Assembly (NCBI RefSeq): GCF_036208045.1
Contig: NZ_CP121472.1
Location: 4,909,531 to 4,973,530, forward strand
DNA length: 64,000 nucleotides
DNA from: Thiorhodovibrio winogradskyi
GTDB lineage: Bacteria; Pseudomonadota; Gammaproteobacteria; Chromatiales; Chromatiaceae
Direction: 5' to 3'
This document shows, piece after piece, positions 27,183 through 35,121 of the stretch; the stretch's first letter is position 1; every line of letters starts with the position of its first letter. The notes under the pieces are model-generated. The model was not told the origin of the DNA, searched no databases, and saw only the letters and a program-made list of their open reading frames with translations. The translations under genes were made by a program, and so were the position numbers.

Positions 27183-28818
27183 TGGCAATTTCGGATTTCA
27201 CGCGGGTGGCTACATCGTGACTTGCAGGAGCTCCAGGATCTGTTCTTGCTCGGGTGTTGGAATGCTATTTTGATCGAACTCAGCGCCGTTGACCGCAATG
27301 CGATTGCACGTGATCTGCGCCAAGCTATCAATCACCCCACGGAATGTCCAGCGTCTGTCTTCGCCCTTGCCATCATTGGCAAATAACGGCGCGAGCCGTT
27401 GCTCCATGTGCCATTGCAGATAATAGGCCAGCATACAGAGAAAGACATGACTGCGAATCCGGTCATCGGTCTTGTGATAAACCGGGCGAATCTCCAGCTG
27501 CACGGTCTTGAGATTGCGAAAGGCGCGTTCGACAAAGGTGAGGCTCTTATAGGCGCGCACCACGTCCAAGGTCTTCATCTGCTCCTTGTCAACATCGCTT
27601 GTGATGACATAGCAGCCGTCGAAGCGCTTCTCGTGCTCCACCTTCTCGGTTTTAATCGACCAGGTCAGACGATGCTGGCAAGATTTTTCCTGTTGCGGGT
27701 CGGCCTCGATCGCCCATTGGATGAACTTTCCCATCTTGTATTTGGCCAGAACCTTGCCGACACGCGCACCGAGCTTCTCAACGGTTGTGGCACGCTTGTA
27801 GGCCGCGATCTCCGTCAGGGTCTTAGTGGTGAGATCGAGCAGCCGTTGGCGCGTCTGCGACTCGCGTACAGCCGTCTGCGGGTTGCGACAGAGGCAGTAG
27901 CGGCGGGTCGGATCCTCAGGGTCACTGACCTCATGGATAGTGCGCTCATCGAACAGATCAAGGGTGATCACCTTGTTCTTCAGCAGCGTCATCATCTCAC
28001 CGTGGGTCAGCGCGCCGATGGTTTGCAAGTCCTTCTCATCTTTGAGCTTGTCAATCGTGCCGCGGGTGACCATCCCGCGATCACCGACAAAGATGACCTT
28101 CTCAATGCCCCATGATCTTTTAAGGCAGGCTTTGATCTCATGCACTTTATCGACCACGGTGGTTTCATCCTTGGTATTGCCCGCGTAGACTTCCACGCCA
28201 ACCGGGCAACCTTGGTCATTACAAATGAGCCCGACGACAATCTGCTCACGGCTTTTCTTGCCATCGCGGTGATAGCCAAAGGCGACCAGTTCGCTGTCTT
28301 TGTCGTCGCCTTCAAAATAAACGCTGGTGATATCGTAGAGGATCACCTGTCCATTGCGCAGATGACGCCCGGCCAGGGTTTTCTGAATGGCCTTTTGACG
28401 CTGTAACAGCCGGTCCATGGGTTCATAGCAGTGCGTATCAACCTTGGGGGCGTCATTAATTCCGCACAGTTCCCACAGGCAGGTATTGGGATGATGGTTG
28501 CATAAGGCGAGCTTGCTTCCGGCATGGACCAAGCGACCGACGATCATTGCCAGTGCGCTGCTGACCCAGGGTTCGCCACGCGAGTAGAGAATACGGTGCA
28601 AGCCCAGTTGTTTGGCAATGGCCAGGATGGCGTAGCTGGCGCCGTATTCGCGGCTGTTGAGAATCTGGAAGGCCTGCGGGTCATCGACGGGAACCACGCG
28701 CTCGCGGAACGCCAACTGCAGGAGTTTGAGTTGCTCCAGTGAACAACCGGTAATGCGCCCATGCTGGGTATGGCACATCTTGCCATGATCGCGAAAGGAG
28801 GTACGCAAAATGCCCACC
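27183..28818 (-). mobile_element. IS1634-type insertion sequence
   Basis: One transposase gene fills the element. On the right the element ends at about 28,815, because homology to the intact TIGR03032-acetyltransferase gene (37,319-39,370) resumes at CCACCGACA. A possible terminal inverted repeat is GGCAATTTCGG near 27,184 against GGCATTTTGCG read inward from the right end (8 of 11 match). Borders are therefore approximate and no target duplication was identified. The 260 bp to its left (26,923-27,182) hold no gene that I can see. Confidence 0.65.
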
Positions 28819-28823
28819 GACAT
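27210..28823 (-). CDS. IS1634-family DDE transposase
   Basis: The transposase (about 537 aa from the ATG at 28,823) matches IS1634-type enzymes: an early HGRITGCSLEQLKLLQLAFR, VILYDITSVYFEGDD carrying the first catalytic Asp, VEVYAGNTKDETTVVDKV, VIFVGDRGMVTRG with the second Asp, and a C-terminal SLTFVERAFRNLKTVQLEIR with the Glu. HVFLCMLAYYLQWHMEQRL is a conserved C-terminal block. The frame looks intact, so the enzyme may be active. The exact start is unclear because the frame continues into the neighbouring host gene; the first codons overlap the presumed element border. Confidence 0.88.
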   Translation of the reverse strand: MSVGILRTSFRDHGKMCHTQHGRITGCSLEQLKLLQLAFRERVVPVDDPQAFQILNSREYGASYAILAIAKQLGLHRILYSRGEPWVSSALAMIVGRLVHAGSKLALCNHHPNTCLWELCGINDAPKVDTHCYEPMDRLLQRQKAIQKTLAGRHLRNGQVILYDITSVYFEGDDKDSELVAFGYHRDGKKSREQIVVGLICNDQGCPVGVEVYAGNTKDETTVVDKVHEIKACLKRSWGIEKVIFVGDRGMVTRGTIDKLKDEKDLQTIGALTHGEMMTLLKNKVITLDLFDERTIHEVSDPEDPTRRYCLCRNPQTAVRESQTRQRLLDLTTKTLTEIAAYKRATTVEKLGARVGKVLAKYKMGKFIQWAIEADPQQEKSCQHRLTWSIKTEKVEHEKRFDGCYVITSDVDKEQMKTLDVVRAYKSLTFVERAFRNLKTVQLEIRPVYHKTDDRIRSHVFLCMLAYYLQWHMEQRLAPLFANDGKGEDRRWTFRGVIDSLAQITCNRIAVNGAEFDQNSIPTPEQEQILELLQVTM

Positions 28824-29962
28824 CCCCGCCGGCTGGCGCCAGCATCGCCAGGAGGGCGGGGTGGTGCTGCACCTGCCGAGCAACAGCATCGCCGCCAGCG
28901 GGCTATCGATGCCCCACTCGCCGCGCTGGTACCGCGAGCGCCTCTGGCTGCTCAACTCCGGCAGCGGCGAGCTGGGTTATCTGGATGGCGAACGCTTCGT
29001 CCCTGTCGCCTACGGCCCTGGCTTCGTGCGTGGTCTGGCCTTTCATGACCGCTTTGCCCTCATCGGCCTGTCGCAACTGCGCTCCACCAGCTTCGGCGGC
29101 CTGGCCCTGGAGCAGCGCCTGGCCGCCGACGGCCAGCAGGCCCAGTGCGGGCTGATGGTGGTGGATCTCGACCGCGGTGCGGTCATCCACTGGCTGCGTT
29201 TCGGCAATCTGGTCGAAGAGCTGTTCGATCTGGTGGTCATCCCCGCCGCCCGCCGCCCGCGCGCCCTCGGCCTGCAGGAGGATGACATCGAGCGCTTGGT
29301 CAGCTTCCCCGGCAGTAACGGCTTGGTCATCACCAAGCCCACCGTCAGGCGCCCCGGTCACACCCGAGCGCCGGTGGCCGGCCTGCCGCGCCCCGAGCCA
29401 GGCGCCCACCCCCGCCCCGGCCACCGAACTGTTCACCCATGCCGGCTATCGCGTGCTCGATGTCTATCAGCGCCAGAGCGCGCCGGAGCAAGCCGAGATC
29501 GTCGCCTTCTGGCTGGAGCAGCAACTGCTGCCGCCTGCGGAAGCGCAACGGCGTGTCGATGAGGTCTGCTTTCTGGTGCGTGCCGGCAGCGACGCCCTGG
29601 TGGGCATCGGCAGCCTCTACCCCGGCGAGCTGGCGGATAACGGGCAGGAGCGCCGCGTGCTCTATTACCGCAGCCATCTGCACCCGAGCGCCCGTGGTCA
29701 TGTCCGCCTGGCGGTCGGCCTGCTGCAAGCCATGCGCGCGCTGCTCGCCGACCCTCGGTTAGGCCGCGGCGGCGCGACCGCCATCGCCTTTGAAACCGAA
29801 AATCCCCGTTTGATGAGCCGCGCCTGGCGGCGCCTCTTTACTCGGCAGGGTTGGCGGCGAGTGGGCGCCAGCGCCTGCGGGCGCGACCTGTGGATATCAG
29901 AAAACATCCCGGGCGAGACGCCCGATCGCCGACCTTCGTCACGAATGAATCATGATTGCTAA
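28816..29962 (+). pseudogene. Broken copy of the TIGR03032-acetyltransferase fusion gene
   Basis: This is a close copy of the intact gene at 37,319-39,370 but lacks its first 180 codons (removed at the IS1634 border) and an internal part covering the first acetyltransferase domain. The internal junction is in CCGAGCCAGGCGCCCACC near 29,400. There the frame changes: the first piece reads through SGSGELGYLDGERFVPVAYG to RPGHTRAPVAGLPRPEPG, and the second resumes at GYRVLDVYQRQSAPEQAEI and continues to 29,962. Since the N-terminal half is not found left of the IS, the loss came from deletion or IS-linked rearrangement rather than simple insertion. Confidence 0.85.
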
Positions 29963-29983
29963 CTGAAGCCCAAGGGGATTCCC

Positions 29984-30307
29984 ATGTCAACGCCCAACTT
30001 CCTCACTCCAACCACCAACCACTTCTTGCTGGAGCTGGCCAACAGTGCCGAATACCAGGCCATCAGTGCCGAGGCGGTGATGCTGGATCTGTTCTACGTC
30101 GGGCTGCTCAATCGCGCCCCGGGTGCCGAGGGCTACGCCTATTGGCAGGAGGAACTGGCTGATGCCGACACGCCGCTGACCTATTTCGATGTGTTCCTGT
30201 CCAGCCAGGAGTACCAGGATCGGTTCTTGCCGACGGATGAGGAGACAGCCGCCCTGAATTTGGTCGGCGTTGCAGCGGCGCATGGCGGGGATTGGGGAGG
30301 GAGCTAA
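29984..30307 (+). CDS. Miniature adhesin: leader fused to one DUF4214 repeat
   Basis: A 107-aa frame starting MSTPNFLTPTTNHF, the same leader as the adhesin copy at 59,424 and close to the giant adhesin start. Immediately after it comes LLELANSAEYQ, then a single DUF4214 repeat (DLFYVGLLNRAPGAEGYAYW, SSQEYQDRF), and the tail AAAHGGDWGGS. All FG-GAP and cadherin-type repeats are missing yet the frame is intact, so it looks like an in-frame deletion product of a large adhesin. An AAGGGGA-like ribosome site precedes the ATG. Its stop codon overlaps the ancestral stop of the opposing ATPase pseudogene. Whether the product is made is unknown. Confidence 0.7.
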   Translation: MSTPNFLTPTTNHFLLELANSAEYQAISAEAVMLDLFYVGLLNRAPGAEGYAYWQEELADADTPLTYFDVFLSSQEYQDRFLPTDEETAALNLVGVAAAHGGDWGGS

Positions 30308-32119
30308 TCGCCATCAGGCGGTGGGGCGGTTTGGGGTGCTGCGCCACACCAAGCGCTCAAATCCCAGCGCCACCACCGCATGGGTGTGCAGGCGCAGGCG
30401 CACGCCATAGGCCTGTTCCAGCCCCTGGCGGTAGCGGGTCAGTTGGGCTTCGGCAGTGTTCAGGGCGGCAGCGACAGCGGCAGAGCGGCCAGTTCTTCCC
30501 GCGACTGTTCCCGCAGCCGCTCCGCCGCTTGTCCGAGGTCGTGCAGGCTCAGATACTTGAACTCCAGCAGATGATCCAGCAGCGCGAAGCGGCGCATTTC
30601 TTCCCGCACCATCAGGGATAAATCAGCATGACCGCGATGGATCGCCGTTTCTGAGTCCATCACATAGAAAATATCGGCGAACAGGGCGACCAGGAACACG
30701 GTCTTCACCGTCAGCTCATTCGACCAGCGATAATCCCGATTGTCGAAGACCCGCAGGTGATGCGTCTCCAGCACTTCAATCAGCGGGGCGAGGTCGCCAT
30801 TGGTGTAAAAGCCCTCAGCAGCGGCGCGCAGGCTTTCGCGATCGGGGTACTCAGGGAAAAGCTGATCGCGAAACTTCTCGACATAGAGCTTGCGGATGAC
30901 CAGGTTGGGAATCCCCAGCACCAGCCGCCCCATGGCATCCTGATCCTTGAGCGTGAGCGCGCCGAGAAAATACAGCAGCGATCCCAGAAAAGGCGCGTCC
31001 TTCGGCGCCCGGCGCATGTCATCGACGCCAAAGCGATGGGCGAGACTCGCAATCAGCGGCGGATGCTCGGGATCCAGTGCGGCGCCGATCAGCTCGGCCC
31101 CAGGCGGCTGGTGGGCAACGAAGTCGATGCGATTGCGATCCATCGCCAGGTTACTGTCGAGCATCTCGCGTGGGGGTGCTTCGGTGGTGGCCAGATGCTT
31201 GAAGAAGTAGAGCGCGAGCGTTGGATTGTAGAGCCCCGGCACGGGCTCGTAGCCGAAGCGATAGCCGTTGTACCAGGTACGCATGGTCTGCAACATGCGC
31301 ACCGACCAGTCATGGTGGCATTGTCGCTCGGCGGCCAATTGTTCGAGCACGGCGGCGACTTCCGTCTCGGTAAAGCCGCACAGGTCGATAAAGCGCGCAT
31401 CCAGGCTGATGTCTTCCGAGACGTTGTAGCCACTGGAGATATCCGCCAACACCACTGGAGATACCCCGGTGATGAACACCCGATCAATGCCCGCGCCCGA
31501 GGCGAGGGATTTGACCGCCTTGAACACGGTTTTGAGCAGCCCTTCCCCGGAAACCAAAGCCGCATAATCGGCCCGGCGTCCCTGCATGAGTTTCGTTGGC
31601 GAAGTTGTCGTATTCGTCGATCAGCAGATAGAGATCATGGCCTTGGGCGCGGGCGGCGTTGACCGCCGAGACCAGGGCAATGAGACCGTTGTCTTTGGAG
31701 AATCCAAATCCCGGGCTGTCGAGTGCGATAGCGCCAAGGTGCTTGGCGTAATGCAGAAAGAAACTTTTAACCTGGTGATTGAGATGATCGTGCAAGGCTT
31801 GGCGGATCTCAGCTAAATTGCCGCTGGCATCGACCATGGAAAAATCCCAGCGCAGCACGAAATAGCTGTTGCGGTGCGCGGTCGGCTCACAGCCAATGGC
31901 AAGCGACCCAAACAGCGCTTCGAATTCCCCGGCCCGCGCCAGGTCGTAGTAATTCTCCAGGGTGGTCAGCCAAGCGGTTTTGCCGAAACGCCGGGGGCGC
32001 AGGAACAGAATCTGATCGCCGACATTTTCGAGCGTGCGAATGCGCGCCGTGCGATCCGCATAATTGTAGCCATTGGTAATGATTTTGTGAAAATCCGCGG
32101 TACCGTAGGGAAATTTCAT
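30304..32119 (-). pseudogene. AAA-ATPase-like/PD-(D/E)XK gene, frameshifted copy A
   Basis: This is a near full-length copy of the intact gene at 53,460-55,256. It starts MKFPYGTADFHKIITNGYNY at 32,119 and keeps the P-loop-like RPRRFGKTAWLTTLENYYD and Walker B YLLIDEYDNFANE. A one-base change near 31,583 breaks the frame; the sequence resumes as GRRADYAALVSGEGLLKTVF in the next frame. A second shift near 30,468 and a third near 30,325 alter the C-terminus, so three lesions are visible. With frame restored it would end on the CTAA shared with the opposing mini-adhesin. Confidence 0.85.
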
Positions 32120-32132
32120 GGCCAATCCTGTG

Positions 32133-32160
32133 AACGGACAATCTCTGCGAACGGACAATC
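32133..32160. promoter_or_regulatory. Direct repeats upstream of the 7TM sensor kinase gene
   Basis: AACGGACAATC occurs at 32,133-32,143 and 32,150-32,160, 17 bp apart centre to centre, between the divergent ATPase pseudogene and the kinase gene. Tandem direct repeats of this size suit a winged-helix response regulator, and one is encoded two genes downstream. The link is inference. Confidence 0.4.
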
Positions 32161-32210
32161 AAGTCATTTGTATAAACAAGCCTGCAATCCAGGGCCGAAC
32201 CACCAACCCA

Positions 32211-34247
32211 ATGTCTGATGCCTACAACGACAGTCCCCGCAAATCCGCGGCGGCGCGGCTGCTGTTTGTTCTGATCGGTCTGCTGCTGACCGCACCGGTG
32301 CAGGCGCGGGCGCAACCCCAGCACCAGTTCGCCATCAACCTCGCCACCCTGCCGCAATCGCTCGCCGGTCACCTGCACTTCCTCGATGACCCCGAGGGCA
32401 CGCAGACCTTCGCCGCGGTCCTGCGCGCCTGGCAGCAGGGGCAATTCCAATCCCTCCCCGGTCATCTCGGGCGGGGCTATACCGACGGGGTCAGTTGGCT
32501 CGCCTTGCGCTTGACCAACCCCAGCGAGACGCCCCAGGACGCGGAACTCCGCCTCAATCCGTCGTACCTCAATGAGGTCGATATCTACGTTCAGCAGGGC
32601 GGCGATGATCAGCGGCCTGCTGACTATCGGACGGTGTCTCTCGGCGATCATGCCCCGGTGTTGGAGATGCCGCTGATCGCGCCGGCCATGCGCCTGCCCC
32701 TGCACCTGCCGCCCCATGGCCAGCAGCTGATTTTCATCCGGGTGCGCACCACCAGCAGCCACAGCCTGCACGGGGACGTGCTGAGCGTGCGGGATGCCAA
32801 CCGCGCCAGCCAACAGCACATTGCCATACACAGTGCCTACCTGGGCGTGGCCATCAGCCTGGCGATTATCAACCTGCTGCTGGCTAAGCGGCTGCGCAGC
32901 TGGGTGCATCTGCTCTACGGCAGTTATCTGTTGAGCCTGTTTCTCAGTTCCTTCGGTCATTTCGGCCTGTTGCGGCTGTTCTGGCCTGCACAGACCCATC
33001 ACCTGTCTGACGTGCTGGTCGGCTCGAGTTTTGGGCTGGGGGTGACCCTGATCAGCGGTTTTGGCATCGCCTTGTTCGACACCCGTCGCTTTCATCCCTG
33101 GGTACACCGCTTCCTGCACTTGGAGATCGCGCTGGGGCTGGTCACGGTGCTGGTGTCCGCCTCCCGTTTCTATGGCCAGGTGGCGCAGGTGCTGGTGCTC
33201 ACCGGGCTGGTCTTGGTTCTGATGCTGCCCTGGCTGGCCTGGCAGATGATTCGCCGGGGTGAAGTCGCCCAGGGGCGGCTGTTTCTGTTGGCCTTCAGCA
33301 TGAGTGTCCTGGGCGCCGTCATCACCTTCGCCGGGTTGCTGGGGTTGATGCCGAGCGGGGCTGTCACCCACTATGCGCTCCATGCCACCTCGGTCATCCA
33401 CATGATTGTGATGATGCGCGGGCTCTCCGAGCGCATTCTGGCGGCGGAAGCGGCCTTGCGCCTGGCGGCCCAACACGCCGAGTCCGATGCCTTGCGCCTG
33501 GCCGCGCGCATGACCGAGGATCTGGCGGAAAACCAGCGGGCGCTGGAGCAGGCGCTGGCCGCCGAGCGCCGCATTCGCGCCGAGCAGGCGCGCTTTATCG
33601 ACACCATCAGCCACGAATACCGCACCCCGCTGTCGATCATCCGCACCCATCTCGATGTCCTCCATGCCAAGGGCGTGATTGGCGCACCACGCATGCAGGC
33701 GCTGGCCAACGCCTTAAAGCGGCTGAATGCCATCTTCGATCAAGCCCCGCAGGCGCACCGCTCCGGGCGCCCCCCGGAGCCCCAGATCCAGCCGGTGGCG
33801 CTGCCCCCGATCATCGAGGCGCTGCTCGGCGAACTGCGCCAACTGCATCCCAACCACCCGGTCGATGTCCAACCGGCCCCCGGTCCCGCGGTGGTGTTGG
33901 GGGATCCGACCCTCATTCGGATTGCGCTGCGCAATCTGCTCGAAAATGCGGCGAAATACCAGGTCCCCCAGCCGCAAGCCCCATTGATTCGTCTGCGGAT
34001 CACCACCGACGCCCACCAGCTGATGCTGAGCCTGGGCAACCCCTGCGACCCGCACCTGCTGCCGCCGCGCGATCAGTTGTTTGAGCGTTTCGTGCGCGGG
34101 CGTTCGCGCACCCAGGGCGGCATCGGGCTGGGGCTATCGATCACCCGCGACCTGGTTGAGAACATGGGCGGCGAGATCCGCCTCCAGGACAGCCCGCCGG
34201 ACTGGTTCGAGATCGCCCTGCGCCTGCCGCTGGCCGACAGCGGATAG
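32211..34247 (+). CDS. 7TMR-DISM sensor histidine kinase
   Basis: This 678-aa membrane kinase begins with a signal peptide (about residues 14-34). An extracellular 7TMR-DISMED2-like sensor follows (about 40-190, with GVSWLALRLTNPSETPQDAE and LNPSYLNEVDIYVQ). Seven membrane helices occupy about 205-400. After a coiled coil the HisKA domain carries FIDTISHEYRTPLSIIRTH (His near residue 468). The HATPase domain shows the N box LRNLLENAAKYQ and the G2 box GIGLGLSITRDLVENMGG; the G1 box is poorly conserved. The ATG at 32,211 opens MSDAYNDSPRKSAAARLL. The response regulator begins 15 bp downstream, so the pair should be cognate. Family knowledge: such sensors often bind carbohydrates. Confidence 0.9.
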   Translation: MSDAYNDSPRKSAAARLLFVLIGLLLTAPVQARAQPQHQFAINLATLPQSLAGHLHFLDDPEGTQTFAAVLRAWQQGQFQSLPGHLGRGYTDGVSWLALRLTNPSETPQDAELRLNPSYLNEVDIYVQQGGDDQRPADYRTVSLGDHAPVLEMPLIAPAMRLPLHLPPHGQQLIFIRVRTTSSHSLHGDVLSVRDANRASQQHIAIHSAYLGVAISLAIINLLLAKRLRSWVHLLYGSYLLSLFLSSFGHFGLLRLFWPAQTHHLSDVLVGSSFGLGVTLISGFGIALFDTRRFHPWVHRFLHLEIALGLVTVLVSASRFYGQVAQVLVLTGLVLVLMLPWLAWQMIRRGEVAQGRLFLLAFSMSVLGAVITFAGLLGLMPSGAVTHYALHATSVIHMIVMMRGLSERILAAEAALRLAAQHAESDALRLAARMTEDLAENQRALEQALAAERRIRAEQARFIDTISHEYRTPLSIIRTHLDVLHAKGVIGAPRMQALANALKRLNAIFDQAPQAHRSGRPPEPQIQPVALPPIIEALLGELRQLHPNHPVDVQPAPGPAVVLGDPTLIRIALRNLLENAAKYQVPQPQAPLIRLRITTDAHQLMLSLGNPCDPHLLPPRDQLFERFVRGRSRTQGGIGLGLSITRDLVENMGGEIRLQDSPPDWFEIALRLPLADSG

Positions 34248-34262
34248 ATTTTGGAGACTTTT

Positions 34263-35009
34263 GTGGCGCACGCACCCATGCCTGACATTCCCATCCTGCT
34301 GGTCGAGGACGACCTTGACCTCTGCGAAGTGCTCTCTGAGTACCTGGAACTCCACGGTTACCAGGTCACCACCGCCAACAGTGGCCGCGACTTTTACCGC
34401 GCCCTCGATCTGGGTCACGCCTTCCAGGTCGCCATCATCGACCTGGGTCTGCCGGATCAACCCGGACAGGTGCTGGCCGAGTATGCGCGCCAGAACACCG
34501 CGATGTCGGTGGTGATCATCACCGCCAATGATGCGCTGGACAACCGCATCGGCGCCTTTCAGAGCGGGGTTGATCTGTTCATCGCCAAGCCCCTCGACAC
34601 CCGCGAACTCCTCGCCGCCGTCAGTGCCATGGCCGCCCGCTACAGCGAGCGCCAGGCGTTGCAACCGGCCAACCCTCCGGCGCTTCCCGGCACCGGGGTC
34701 TGGCGCCTGAAACGCCCGCCGCGACAGTTGATCTCGCCCGCCGGCGGCGTGATGACGCTCACTCAGCGCGAAAGCGATATTGTCGCGCTGTTTGCGCGGG
34801 TCAAGGACGGCCATGTGGAGCGCCAGGCCATGCTGCAAGCCATCTACAACCGGGAAGACCGCGCTGCCCAGCGCGCCCTCGATAACCTCATCCGCCGTCT
34901 GCGCGTCAAGCTCGAAGCCGCCACCGGCCATCCCGCCCCCATCGTCACCGCCTATGGCCAGGGACACACCTTTAGTGAGCCACTGGTCATGGACTCAGCG
35001 GCGAAATGA
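34263..35009 (+). CDS. OmpR-type response regulator
   Basis: A 248-aa regulator. The receiver domain contains ILLVEDDLDLCEVLSEYL, the phosphoacceptor in AIIDLGLPDQPG (Asp near residue 60), VVIITANDA and IAKPLDTRE. The winged-helix DNA-binding domain spans about 160-245, with MTLTQRESDIVALFARV, ALDNLIRRLRVKLE and VTAYGQGHTF. I chose the GTG at 34,263 because TTGGAG lies 6 bases upstream; an in-frame ATG at 34,278 is the alternative. The gene follows its kinase by 15 bp and precedes the glycosyltransferase by 112 bp, so it may control the surface-protein genes downstream. Confidence 0.9.
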   Translation: MAHAPMPDIPILLVEDDLDLCEVLSEYLELHGYQVTTANSGRDFYRALDLGHAFQVAIIDLGLPDQPGQVLAEYARQNTAMSVVIITANDALDNRIGAFQSGVDLFIAKPLDTRELLAAVSAMAARYSERQALQPANPPALPGTGVWRLKRPPRQLISPAGGVMTLTQRESDIVALFARVKDGHVERQAMLQAIYNREDRAAQRALDNLIRRLRVKLEAATGHPAPIVTAYGQGHTFSEPLVMDSAAK

Positions 35010-35076
35010 TAGAATTTGTGACATTTTTGCGGCTTTTTTGAGGGGTGACAGGACGGGAAATTCTGGCCAATACTCC

Positions 35077-35106
35077 GAGAGCAAGTGCGAGAGCCAGTGC
35101 GAGAGG
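35077..35106. repeat. 12-bp tandem repeat upstream of the GT41 gene
   Basis: GAGAGCAAGTGC (35,077-35,088) and GAGAGCCAGTGC (35,089-35,100) lie head to tail, followed by a partial GAGAGG, ending 16 bp before the glycosyltransferase start. They could be an operator or part of the leader; no function can be assigned. Confidence 0.6.
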
Positions 35107-35121
35107 CCACCCGCTTCTTAA

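Noticed and set aside
31887-33665. A 592-codon open frame antisense to the sensor kinase gene
   Set aside because: The composition is Gln/Gly/Ala-rich without any domain, and the forward strand has an unmistakable 7TM histidine kinase.
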